From: Elusimicrobia bacterium RIFCSPLOWO2_01_FULL_64_13
GTDB taxonomy: Bacteria; Elusimicrobiota; Elusimicrobia; 2-02-FULL-39-32
Direction: 5' to 3'
Length of the DNA stretch: 6,720 nucleotides
Assembly: GCA_001800095.1 (NCBI GenBank)
Contig: MGUT01000006.1
Span: 74,744 to 81,463, forward strand
A model generated the notes under the pieces. It was not told the DNA's origin and searched no databases. It worked only from the letters and a program-made list of their open reading frames with translations. Made by a program: the position numbers and the translations under genes. Below are positions 1 to 6,547 of the stretch, in pieces; within the stretch, counting starts at the first letter, position 1, and every line of letters begins with the position of its first letter.

Positions 1-1452
1 CCCCTGGGCTGGTCCGCCGTCGAGGCGGTCCTGGCCGTCTGCGCCGGCCGGCTCCTCTGGTCGGGAGAGAGGGCCCTCTGGCCGGAAAGAGCGCTCTCTC
101 TTCCCATCCTTCTCCTATTTTTCTGGAGCGCGCTGTCGCTTTTCTGGAGCGCCAATCTTTACGGGACGGCGACCGCTCTCGCCAAGGCGGCCGGATGGGT
201 CCTGGCCTTCCTCCTTTTTTTGAGCGACGACTCCTCCTGGGACGGGGCCCTGGCCGGCGCGGCCGCGCTCGCCGGCGCGGCGGCGGCGGTCCTGTGGCTC
301 GGCTGGGGGGATTTTCGGGCCTGGATCTCCGCGCCGAATCTTTTTTCCGGGTTCCTCGCCTTGGCCGGCATCCTGGCCATGGAGCTCTTCCTGGTCCGGA
401 GCGGCCCGCGCGGCGTCCCGGCCTTCCTGGCCGCGGCCATGATCGCCGCGGCGGTCTTCATGTGCGCCTCTCTCGGCCCCATCCTCGGCTGGACGGCCGG
501 GCTCCTGTTCCTTTTGAGGATCAGGAGGGGGGATGTCCCTCCCGGAAAGATCCGGGCCGCCGCCGTCCTGGTCCTGGCTCTGGCGGGAATGACCCTGGTC
601 GCGGTCAGAGGCAACCCGTTCGCGCACGTCTGGGTCAGGAAATCCCTGGATCCTTTTTCACTGGAACGCGTCCAGATCTGGAAGGACAGCGCGAAAATGG
701 CCGCCCGTCATTTCGTCCGCGGGACCGGTCTGGGAACGTTCCGGGACGTCTATCCCGAATTCAAGGTCATCCCGGGATTCAGGAACGCGCCCTACGCCCA
801 TAACGAGCCGCTTCACTTTTTGTGCGAGATGGGCGCCGTGGGATTCCTCCTGGGTTCGTGGGCCGTCCTGGTCTTCGCGGCGAGGGCCCTGCGCCGCGGC
901 GGTTTCCTGAAGGCCTGGGGCGTGTGGGGGGCCGTCTTCACGGCCGCGCTCGTTCAGTCGCTCTTTGATTTCAATCTCCGCTATCCTCCGATAGCGGCGC
1001 TGGTCCTATTTTCCCTCGCCCACGGCTGGTCCGGAGGACGCGTTCCGGCCTGGCCCTCCCGGACCGGAAAGGCCCCGGCTCTCGTCCTCTGGGCCATGGC
1101 GGCGGTCCTGGCCCTGCCCGGATTGGCCGCGGCCATGTTCTGGAAAGTCCTGCGCCGGGGCGGAGACCGTTCCGCCGCGGCGCGCGCCGCCTTGAGGATC
1201 AACCCGGTCGACCCGGTCTTCCTTTCCGAGACCGGGAGGATGCGGGACCTGCTCTGCGCCATCGAGCTCGAACCCAGGAACGTCTGGCACAGGAGGAAAG
1301 CGGCGCGTTTCTACGTTTCCGAATGGGAGAGGACGGGGGAAGAGAACTACCGCGCCCTGGCGATCCGCGAATACGAGACCATGGCCGCCGCGGCCCCGAA
1401 CGTGCGGGAATTCAGGGAGGAACTGGAGCGTTTCCGCGGCCGGCGCCCCTGA
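1..1452 (+). CDS. O-antigen ligase/polymerase-like (Wzy_C) membrane protein with TPR-like tail, 5' partial
   Basis: The frame is open from base 1 to the TGA at 1450-1452 (483 codons), so the gene begins upstream of the window. A TTG at 220 is internal, because the frame before it reads well as membrane protein. Seen, in codons counted from base 1: repeated hydrophobic segments (about 34-49, 65-75, 80-100, 115-165, 180-205, 275-300, 310-345, 360-382), an LSLFWSAN segment near 45-52 typical of this family, and GTGLGTF (241-247) followed by AHNEPLHFLCEMG (266-278). The last two form the conserved periplasmic-loop signature of the Wzy_C family, with H267 the likely functional histidine. Codons 397-483 are soluble and TPR-like (ALRINPVDP, then CAIELEPRN). 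Family members join or polymerise lipid-linked glycans in the periplasm: O-antigen ligases, Wzy polymerases and PglL-type protein glycosyltransferases. Sequence alone does not say which. Family is confident; substrate is unknown. Confidence 0.85.
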   Translation, partial: PLGWSAVEAVLAVCAGRLLWSGERALWPERALSLPILLLFFWSALSLFWSANLYGTATALAKAAGWVLAFLLFLSDDSSWDGALAGAAALAGAAAAVLWLGWGDFRAWISAPNLFSGFLALAGILAMELFLVRSGPRGVPAFLAAAMIAAAVFMCASLGPILGWTAGLLFLLRIRRGDVPPGKIRAAAVLVLALAGMTLVAVRGNPFAHVWVRKSLDPFSLERVQIWKDSAKMAARHFVRGTGLGTFRDVYPEFKVIPGFRNAPYAHNEPLHFLCEMGAVGFLLGSWAVLVFAARALRRGGFLKAWGVWGAVFTAALVQSLFDFNLRYPPIAALVLFSLAHGWSGGRVPAWPSRTGKAPALVLWAMAAVLALPGLAAAMFWKVLRRGGDRSAAARAALRINPVDPVFLSETGRMRDLLCAIELEPRNVWHRRKAARFYVSEWERTGEENYRALAIREYETMAAAAPNVREFREELERFRGRRP

Positions 1453-1463
1453 ACCCACATTCA

Positions 1464-1495
1464 ATTTGTTATTGACAAATCAGGAGTTATCTGAT
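1464..1495. promoter_or_regulatory. Two inverted repeats overlapping the pil promoter, possible operator
   Basis: ATTTGT (1464-1469) and ACAAAT (1475-1480) form a perfect 6-base inverted repeat with a 5-base spacer across the -35 box. ATCAG (1479-1483) and CTGAT (1491-1495) form a second inverted repeat, 5 bases with a 7-base spacer, between the -35 and -10 boxes. A repressor bound at either would block polymerase. The repeats are short and AT-rich, so chance is a real alternative. I recognise no specific regulator site. Confidence 0.3.
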
Positions 1496-1500
1496 ATATT
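1472..1500 (+). promoter_or_regulatory. Sigma-70-type promoter of the pilMNOPQ operon
   Basis: TTGACA (1472-1477) is a perfect -35 consensus. TATATT (1495-1500) differs from TATAAT by one base, and the spacer is exactly 17 bases. It lies in an AT-rich stretch between GC-rich genes, 20 bases after the upstream stop codon. Transcription would start near 1507 and give a leader of about 170 bases before pilM. There is no GG-N10-GC sigma-54 pattern at this site, although sigma-54 is common for pilin genes. Confidence 0.8.
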
Positions 1501-1506
1501 CAACCC

Positions 1507-1640
1507 ATATTGGGACCTACGGGGAATTTTCGTCGTAGGAATTGGTTTGCACCAGCATAAATCGCCGAGTAGAAACCGAAGCCACGCTTCCCTTTGATTA
1601 TTAAGGAAGCCGTTGCGGGGTTTTTGTAGGCTTTTTTTTT
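1507..1640 (+). ncRNA. Structured 5' leader of pilM, candidate attenuator or riboswitch
   Basis: Between the predicted transcription start and pilM lies a non-coding stretch rich in complementary segments. Hairpin 1 pairs CCTACG (1516-1521) with CGTAGG (1534-1539). The terminator-like long hairpin covers 1564-1631 and is followed by nine T's. TTGGTTT (1542-1548) can also pair with AAACCGA (1573-1579), one pair being G-U. That would break the base of the long hairpin, where AGAAACC (1571-1577) pairs with GGTTTTT (1619-1625). Mutually exclusive pairings of this kind are the usual layout of transcription attenuators and riboswitches. The 3' half shares a GCGGGGTT string with GEMM (cyclic dinucleotide) riboswitches but lacks their other conserved blocks. 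The ligand, if any, is unknown. A short independent RNA ending at the T tract is also possible. Confidence 0.5.
1564..1640 (+). terminator. Long imperfect hairpin plus T9, intrinsic terminator-like, inside the pilM leader
   Basis: The apical stem is GCTTCC (1586-1591), one bulged C, then TT, pairing with AAGGAAGC (1603-1610) around an 8-base loop. Below it, GC.AC (1581-1585) pairs with GT.GC (1612-1616) with one mismatch and one bulge. Below that, AGAAACC (1571-1577) pairs with GGTTTTT (1619-1625), and GCC (1564-1566) pairs with GGC (1629-1631). Nine T's follow at once (1632-1640). It lies downstream of the promoter and upstream of pilM, so it would stop transcripts before the operon unless the hairpin is prevented from forming. 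It could also end read-through from the upstream membrane-protein gene. The lower stem is weak, so terminator strength is uncertain. Confidence 0.55.
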
Positions 1641-1675
1641 AGCGCCGAAACGTGCGGATCGATTAAAAAAGATTT

Positions 1676-2827
1676 ATGGCCCTAGACATCTCGGAACTTC
1701 TGGACAAGCTGCCGCCCTTGCCGATCCCCGGCATCCGCTCCGCGGATTCCATCGGGATCGACATCGGGACTTCCTCGGTGAAGATCGTCCAGCTCAAGGG
1801 CGGCCCCGGCAAGTACCATCTGGTCCGTTACTCCGTGAGCGCCGTCGGGGGCCAGGGGGGCGAGGAGAAAGTCGAGCTCTCTCCCGAGGAAAAGAAGGCC
1901 CAGACCACGTCCATCCTCAAGAATTACCGCGGTTCGGGCAAGGGCATCCCCAAGAACGCCGTCTCCTCCGTCTCCGGCAATTCCGTGATCGTCCGGCACG
2001 TGAAGTTCTCCAAGCTCACCCGCAAGGAACTGTCCAAGACCATCAAGGCCGAGGCCGAGCCGTACATCCCTTTCAACATCGAGGAGGTCTTCATCGGCTA
2101 CCATCCGCTCAAGGACATCGTCGAGGACGGCAAGCCCAAGATGGAGACGGTCCTGGTCGCGGCGAAACAGGACCTGGTCCTGCAGCGCATCGAGATCCTG
2201 GAAGGGGCCGGCTTCAAGCCCGCGGTCATCGACGTGGACGCCTTCGCCCTTGAATCGGTCTACGAGTCCACTCTCGGCGGCGTCCCTCCGGAAGAGACGG
2301 CGCTCATCGCCAACATCGGCTCCTCCCAGACCAACTTCATGATCATCGAGAAGGGCGTGTCCATGGTGGTCAAGGACAGCCCCGTGGCCGGCGCCTCGAT
2401 CACGAAGACCATCATGAAGAACCTGGGCGTGGACCTGCCCACGGCCGAAAAGCTCAAGACCGCCCACGGCCTCCTGGTGACGGCGCAGGAAAAGGAGGAC
2501 GCCCTGGGCCAGGGCAACAAGGAAGCCATCGGCGTGTCGAACTCGATCGCGAGCGTGGCCAAGAGCATCACGATCGAGATCAAGAAGCTCGTCGAGTTCT
2601 ACGGCATGCAGGGCGCCGACCGCCTCATCAACCGCATCTTCATCACCGGCGGGTCCGCCAACATCAAGAATTTCGTCCCCTACCTTTCCCGCGAGCTGAA
2701 CCTCCCCGTGGAAAAGCTCAACCCTTTCACGGGCATCGCCGGCTGCGAGGGCGTTCCGGAAGAGCACCATCCCACCCTGGCCGTGGCCGTCGGGCTGGCC
2801 ATGCGCCGGCCCGGAGACATCAAGTAA
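1676..2827 (+). CDS. pilM: PilM, actin-like ATPase of the type IV pilus alignment complex
   Basis: 383 residues; the family is usually about 350. PilM is a cytoplasmic FtsA/actin-like protein that binds nucleotide and the N-terminal tail of PilN, linking the pilus motor side to the inner-membrane alignment complex. Seen: phosphate-1 motif GIDIGTSSVK (27-36), the family segment EAEPYIPFNIEEV (about 123-135), AAKQDLVLQRI followed by GFKPAVIDVDAFALE (about 160-196), phosphate-2-like ALIANIGSS (209-217), and adenosine motif RIFITGGSANI (320-330). About 25 residues including LPPLPIPG precede the first strand, somewhat longer than the short lead usual in this family. No membrane span or signal peptide. 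The ATG at 1676 has no clear Shine-Dalgarno, only an A-rich stretch upstream. It is the first gene of the operon, and pilN follows after 4 bases. Confidence 0.96.
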   Translation: MALDISELLDKLPPLPIPGIRSADSIGIDIGTSSVKIVQLKGGPGKYHLVRYSVSAVGGQGGEEKVELSPEEKKAQTTSILKNYRGSGKGIPKNAVSSVSGNSVIVRHVKFSKLTRKELSKTIKAEAEPYIPFNIEEVFIGYHPLKDIVEDGKPKMETVLVAAKQDLVLQRIEILEGAGFKPAVIDVDAFALESVYESTLGGVPPEETALIANIGSSQTNFMIIEKGVSMVVKDSPVAGASITKTIMKNLGVDLPTAEKLKTAHGLLVTAQEKEDALGQGNKEAIGVSNSIASVAKSITIEIKKLVEFYGMQGADRLINRIFITGGSANIKNFVPYLSRELNLPVEKLNPFTGIAGCEGVPEEHHPTLAVAVGLAMRRPGDIK

Positions 2828-2831
2828 ACCC

Positions 2832-3407
2832 ATGATCAAGATCAACCTCCTGCCCAAGGAGATCCAGGAAAAAGGCAAGGGATTGGAGTGGCTCATCCTG
2901 TTCGGCGTCCTGATCGTCATCTTCATCGCGGGAGGCCTCTCCTCCTATCTCATCCAGCTCCACGGCTATAACAAGCGCCTCGCGGTCAAGACCAAATGGG
3001 CCGCGCAGCTCGCCGAGATCAAGGCCAAGGTGGCCCAGGTGGAGCAGCTGGACTCGCAGATACGCGTGTTGAACGGAAGGAAGCAGACCGTGGTGTCGCT
3101 GCTCCACGGCCGCCTGATCACCCCGCGCTTCATGGAGATCTTCTACGATTTCGTCCCGAAGGACGTCTGGCTCACTGATTTGAATATCGAGGAGAGGGGC
3201 GGGGGCGGCCTCAAGATCACGGCCGTCTCCAACTCCCTCACCATCGACGCCATAGCGGACTGGATGCAGGCCCTCGAGTCCAAACCCGACCGCTTCAGCG
3301 GAGTGGACTTGAGCTCGATCGACTCCGCGCAGTCCGCGCCGGGGCAGCCGGCGACCTATTCGTTCACGATGACGTTCAACTACGCCTCTCCTCCTCCGGG
3401 CGCCTGA
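2832..3407 (+). CDS. pilN: PilN, inner-membrane type IV pilus alignment protein
   Basis: 191 residues, normal for the family. The N-terminus MIKINLLP carries the conserved INLLP tail (4-8), which in studied PilN proteins inserts into PilM. A single membrane span follows (about 20-41, WLILFGVLIVIFIAGG region). Next is a heptad-rich coiled-coil segment (about 45-85) and a periplasmic ferredoxin-like domain (about 96-180, including RFMEIFYDFVPKDVWLTDL). The tail ends in prolines (ASPPPGA). PilN forms heterodimers with PilO and contacts PilP. The gene starts 4 bases after pilM and ends 2 bases before pilO, so the three are probably translationally coupled. A GGAG at 2813-2816 lies too far upstream to be a good ribosome site. 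Confidence 0.95.
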   Translation: MIKINLLPKEIQEKGKGLEWLILFGVLIVIFIAGGLSSYLIQLHGYNKRLAVKTKWAAQLAEIKAKVAQVEQLDSQIRVLNGRKQTVVSLLHGRLITPRFMEIFYDFVPKDVWLTDLNIEERGGGGLKITAVSNSLTIDAIADWMQALESKPDRFSGVDLSSIDSAQSAPGQPATYSFTMTFNYASPPPGA

Positions 3408-3409
3408 CC

Positions 3410-3958
3410 ATGGACAAGAAACAGCTCAACCAGCTGATCATCATCACCCCGGTGATCCTTCTCCTCCTGATCTTCGGCTACACCAAATACATGATCTCTC
3501 CCCTCAAGGCGAAGAAACAGGAACTGGCCAAGGAGATGGATAGCATCAAGAGCGAGTACCAGCAGTCCCTCGGCCGCGTGGCGCGCCTGCCCAGGTTGGA
3601 GCAGGAGATCGCCGTCCTGAACCAGGAGATCGCCCTCATCCAGAAGAAGCTCCCGCCCAACAAGGACGTTCCCGAGCTCATCCGGTTCCTGTCCAAACGG
3701 ATGAGCCACCACAATATCTCTTGGAGAAAGATCGCTCCGGGGAACCAGACGCCCAAGGAGTATTACATCGAGCACAGCTACGCCATCCCGTTCACCGCCT
3801 CCTACCATGACCTGGCCAGGTTCCTCGCGGAGGTCGGCCAGATGGAGAGGATCTTCACCACCAAGATCACGAGCCTGCGCCCGCAGACGGACCCGCGGAC
3901 CGGAGGCATCGTGGAATCGGGAGAATTGATGTTCCTGATCTATACCGCGAAATCATGA
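3410..3958 (+). CDS. pilO: PilO, inner-membrane type IV pilus alignment protein
   Basis: 182 residues. The short cytoplasmic start MDKKQLNQ is followed by one membrane span (about 9-28), a long charged coiled coil (about 33-80, KAKKQELAKEMDSIKSEY onward) and a compact periplasmic domain (about 88-182). The segment LIRFLSKRMSHHNISW, then SYHDLARFLAEVGQMERIF, is characteristic of PilO. It pairs with PilN in the inner membrane, and the pair holds PilP. It begins 2 bases after the pilN stop. Its own TGA overlaps the pilP start (ATGA, 3955-3958), a classic sign of coupled translation. Confidence 0.95.
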   Translation: MDKKQLNQLIIITPVILLLLIFGYTKYMISPLKAKKQELAKEMDSIKSEYQQSLGRVARLPRLEQEIAVLNQEIALIQKKLPPNKDVPELIRFLSKRMSHHNISWRKIAPGNQTPKEYYIEHSYAIPFTASYHDLARFLAEVGQMERIFTTKITSLRPQTDPRTGGIVESGELMFLIYTAKS

Positions 3959-4491
3959 CGAACCTCCGGGTCTTCCGCCTCACGCGCCTCATCCTCGCGG
4001 CGGCCGTCTCGGCCGCGATGACGGGCTGTTCCGGGGACAAGGATTCCCTGGGCGACCTGGCCTCGTCGGTCCAGCCGCCGTCCAATCCCCCGGCGATCGA
4101 GCAGGCGCAGCCCGCCGCGGAGGCGCGCTATTCCTATCCCCATGGCTCGAAACGGGACCCCTTCGTGCCTTTGATAGGTGGGGCCCGGTCCGTCGCTTCG
4201 CAAAGCGGCGACGGCTCGAGTTTCACGACCCAGGAAGGTTACCGGACCAGCGTCGCGAACCTTCTGCTCAAGGGGATCCTCAAGGACAAGAAAGGCAAGA
4301 TCGCCCTCATCTCCACGTCGGACGGCGAACCCTACACGCTCAAATCCGGCCGGGTCTACGACAAAAAGAACCGCAGGGTCGCCGGGATCACCGGCGTCAT
4401 CAAGGAGAACAGCGTCATTTTGGTCACCCAGGACCGCGCCATCACGGAACTGGCCGTCACGCCGCGGGCGGATGGTCAGTCCGCGCGATGA
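3955..4491 (+). CDS. pilP: PilP, lipoprotein linking PilN/PilO to the secretin
   Basis: 178 residues. The N-terminus has two or three arginines, a hydrophobic stretch (about 12-21) and a lipobox AMTGC with the lipidated cysteine at C25. Serine follows the cysteine. Methionine at lipobox -3 is less usual than leucine. A low-complexity proline/alanine/glutamine linker (about 40-60) leads to the family hallmark KRDPFVP (66-72). The C-terminal beta-rich domain (about 98-170, LLLKGILKDKKGKIALIS through AITELAV) is the part known in homologues to bind the periplasmic domain of PilQ and the PilN/PilO pair. Its start codon lies inside the end of pilO, 4-base overlap. pilQ follows after 31 bases. Confidence 0.94.
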   Translation: MTNLRVFRLTRLILAAAVSAAMTGCSGDKDSLGDLASSVQPPSNPPAIEQAQPAAEARYSYPHGSKRDPFVPLIGGARSVASQSGDGSSFTTQEGYRTSVANLLLKGILKDKKGKIALISTSDGEPYTLKSGRVYDKKNRRVAGITGVIKENSVILVTQDRAITELAVTPRADGQSAR

Positions 4492-4511
4492 ATCCCTGTT
4501 GGAACCGCACT

Positions 4512-4517
4512 AGGAGG
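4512..4517 (+). promoter_or_regulatory. Strong Shine-Dalgarno site for pilQ
   Basis: A perfect AGGAGG sits 5 bases before the pilQ ATG at 4523. This is the only textbook ribosome binding site in the operon. The upstream genes have weak or no recognisable sites and short gaps or overlaps. It fixes the pilQ start and suggests independent, stronger initiation, in keeping with the secretin being the most highly multimeric part of the complex. Confidence 0.85.
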
Positions 4518-4522
4518 AACTC

Positions 4523-6541
4523 ATGGGACGAATTTCCGGCTTAAATTTTTTGAAGCTGTTCCGCGGGTCTGTCAGCGCGGTCCTGGCCGCGTCGATGATA
4601 TTCACCCCGGTCGCGGGAGCGGTGAACGATCCTTCGGCAGGTTTCGCGATCCTGAAGGATATCTCGGTCAAGGGGGAGACCGTCTCCATCGAAACGGACC
4701 AGGCCGTTCCTTATAACGTCTTCGCGGTCAGCTCCCCGGACCGGCTGGTCGTGGAGCTGACCAACACGGAGAACGACTGGAAGAAGAAGGAGCTGGAAGT
4801 CAAAAAGGGCTCTCTCATATCCAAGGTCCGTTCCGGACAGTTCCAGAACGACCCGGTCAAGATCGCCCGCGTGGTCATCGAGCTCACGGGGCCCGCGGAA
4901 TATGAAGCTTCCCAGGAGGAGGGGGTGATCCGGCTGTCCGTCAGGTCCGCGGCCGGAACGGACGGAAATTCCGCGCGGTCCGAACCGGAAGCCGTGGCGT
5001 TCGCCCCGACCCCCCGGGAAGCCATGGGGGCCGCCGAGGAGTCCGAGCCGGCCGCCGCCGTCGCCGCCGCGCCGCCGGAAAGAACGGCCGCGGTCGAAGA
5101 AAAGGCGGCCGCCGCAAAAGCGAAGCCGGCGCCTCCCACGTCGGCCAAGACGCCCTCCAAGGCGGCCCGGGACCGCGAGCCGGCCGCCGCGCCGCCGGAG
5201 AGAACGGCCGCGCCCGAACCCGACGGCGCTCCCCAAGCCGCCAAACCCGCCCGGTCCGTGAATCCCAGCTCTCTTTTCGGGACCCAGCCGGTCACTCTCG
5301 ATTTCTACGACATCAACATCAAGGACCTCTTCAAGATCCTCTCCGAGAAATCCGGCGTCAACGTCGTCTATTCTCCCCAGATCTCGGGGACGATCTCCAT
5401 CCAGCTCCGCGACGTTTCCTTCACGGAGGCCGTGGACACCATCCTCGCCCTTTCCGACCTCAAACTGGTCGAGATGGGCAAGAACATCGTCCAGCTCATG
5501 ACCATCCCCGAATTCGACAAGTACAAGACCAGCGCCATCTCCGTCACCCGCGTATTCCCGATCAACTACGCCAAGGCGACCGACGTCAGCACCCAACTGG
5601 GTTCGATCCTCCAGACCCTGGGCGCCAAGGGCAAGACCCAGGTGGACGAGAGGACCAACTCCCTCATCGTCACCGACACGCCCGAGGGCATCGAGACCGT
5701 CCTGAAGCTGATCGAGGACCTGGACAAGCCCGCTCCCCAGGTCATGATCGAGGCCAAGATCGTCCAGGTCCAGCTCGGAACGAGCCTGGACCTCGGCATC
5801 ACCTGGGGCATCGCCTACACGGACCAGACAGGCAACCAGATGGTCACCATCGGCGCGGCCGGGTCCCAGTCCAGTCCCGACCCGGCGCCCGGTTCCGGAA
5901 GCGTGGGCCTGCAGAACCGCACCGCGTTGAACCCTTCCGGCGGCTCCGGATTGGAACTGGGAGGATCGGGTTTCTCCGCCACCCAGGGACTCGGCCTGAC
6001 GTTCGGGTTCGTCAAGGACGTCGTGCGGCTGAACGCCGCCCTGTCCGCTCTCGAGCAGAAGAACAAGTCCAAGGTCCTTTCCAACCCCAAGATCGCGACA
6101 TTGAACAACCAGTCGGCCAGCATCAAGTCGGAGGTGTCCGAACCTTATCTGACGACGGAGACCCAGCTCACCAACGCCGGGACGCTGTCCACCCAGGTCG
6201 TGAACCAGGCCAAGTCCGGCATCACCCTCACCGTGACCCCGACCATCAACGCCGACGGCAGGATCACTTTGAAGATCCTCCCCGACATCACATCCTCCCA
6301 GCCGACATCCATCGGCGTGCCCCAGACCACCAGCCAGCAGGCCAACACCACCGTCATCGTGCGGGACGGAGAGACCTTCGTCATCGGAGGCCTGATCTCG
6401 GAGCTGGAGACGGACCGGAAGCAGCAGGTCCCCATCCTGGGCAGCATCCCGCTCCTGGGCCGGCTCTTCAAGAAGACGGCCAACGCGAAGACCCGGGCGG
6501 AGCTCCTGGTCTTCGTGACGCCGAAGATCATCCCCTACTGA
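4523..6541 (+). CDS. pilQ: PilQ, type IV pilus outer-membrane secretin
   Basis: 672 residues. PilQ oligomerises into the gated outer-membrane channel for the pilus. Domains in order: a signal peptide (about 1-33, likely cut after AGA); one AMIN domain (about 40-142), which in homologues binds peptidoglycan; a low-complexity Ala/Pro/Glu linker (about 144-250) with an internal repeat; an N0/STN domain (about 257-325, VTLDFYDINIKDLFKILSEK region); an NolW/secretin_N domain (about 342-408, VFPINYAKATDV to LIEDLDKPAPQ); and the secretin barrel domain (about 410-672). The barrel contains a Gly/Ser-rich segment (about 445-490), KVLSNPKIATLNN, the hallmark VPILGSIPLLGRLFK (636-650), and an ending ELLVFVTPKII. 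There is a single AMIN and a single N1-type domain, a lean layout compared with PilQ proteins that have two AMIN domains. No terminator is visible after the stop. Confidence 0.97.
   Translation: MGRISGLNFLKLFRGSVSAVLAASMIFTPVAGAVNDPSAGFAILKDISVKGETVSIETDQAVPYNVFAVSSPDRLVVELTNTENDWKKKELEVKKGSLISKVRSGQFQNDPVKIARVVIELTGPAEYEASQEEGVIRLSVRSAAGTDGNSARSEPEAVAFAPTPREAMGAAEESEPAAAVAAAPPERTAAVEEKAAAAKAKPAPPTSAKTPSKAARDREPAAAPPERTAAPEPDGAPQAAKPARSVNPSSLFGTQPVTLDFYDINIKDLFKILSEKSGVNVVYSPQISGTISIQLRDVSFTEAVDTILALSDLKLVEMGKNIVQLMTIPEFDKYKTSAISVTRVFPINYAKATDVSTQLGSILQTLGAKGKTQVDERTNSLIVTDTPEGIETVLKLIEDLDKPAPQVMIEAKIVQVQLGTSLDLGITWGIAYTDQTGNQMVTIGAAGSQSSPDPAPGSGSVGLQNRTALNPSGGSGLELGGSGFSATQGLGLTFGFVKDVVRLNAALSALEQKNKSKVLSNPKIATLNNQSASIKSEVSEPYLTTETQLTNAGTLSTQVVNQAKSGITLTVTPTINADGRITLKILPDITSSQPTSIGVPQTTSQQANTTVIVRDGETFVIGGLISELETDRKQQVPILGSIPLLGRLFKKTANAKTRAELLVFVTPKIIPY
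5063..5212 (+). repeat. 30-bp direct repeat pair in the PilQ linker, 120 bp apart
   Basis: Bases 5063-5092 and 5183-5212 match in 29 of 30 positions and are exactly 120 bases apart. Each encodes AAAPPERTAA (residues 181-190 and 221-230 of PilQ). The flanking EPAAA residues are also shared. This points to an internal duplication in the disordered linker between the AMIN domain and the secretin domains. The segment is highly GC-rich and alanine-rich, so part of the match could be compositional, but the silent identity through PPERT argues for duplication. Confidence 0.8.
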
Positions 6542-6547
6542 TCCAAA

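Noticed and set aside
195..803. Alternative + strand frame of about 202 codons overlapping the Wzy_C gene
   Set aside because: It is Arg/Gly/Pro-rich out-of-frame translation inside a well-supported membrane-protein gene.
220..1452. TTG at 220 as the true start of the upstream membrane protein
   Set aside because: The frame is open to base 1 and codes for family-typical membrane sequence (LSLFWSAN) before 220, so the start lies outside the window.
1540..1630. GEMM (cyclic dinucleotide) riboswitch before pilM, suggested by GCGGGGTT at 1615-1622
   Set aside because: The conserved GEMM blocks around CACGCACAGGGCAAACC and GACGCAAAGCC are absent, and the helix order does not fit. Only the short 3' string matches.
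1453..1675. tRNA, small ORF or CRISPR-like repeats in the intergenic region
   Set aside because: I found no cloverleaf with a T-loop sequence, no spaced repeats, and no short frame with a ribosome site. The structure seen is hairpins and a promoter.
1682..2926. Reverse-strand open frame (about 414 codons) opposite pilM
   Set aside because: It has the same cause as the pilQ shadow: low-complexity Asp/Gly/Leu/Val composition, no recognisable motifs, and it runs across the pilM-pilN boundary.
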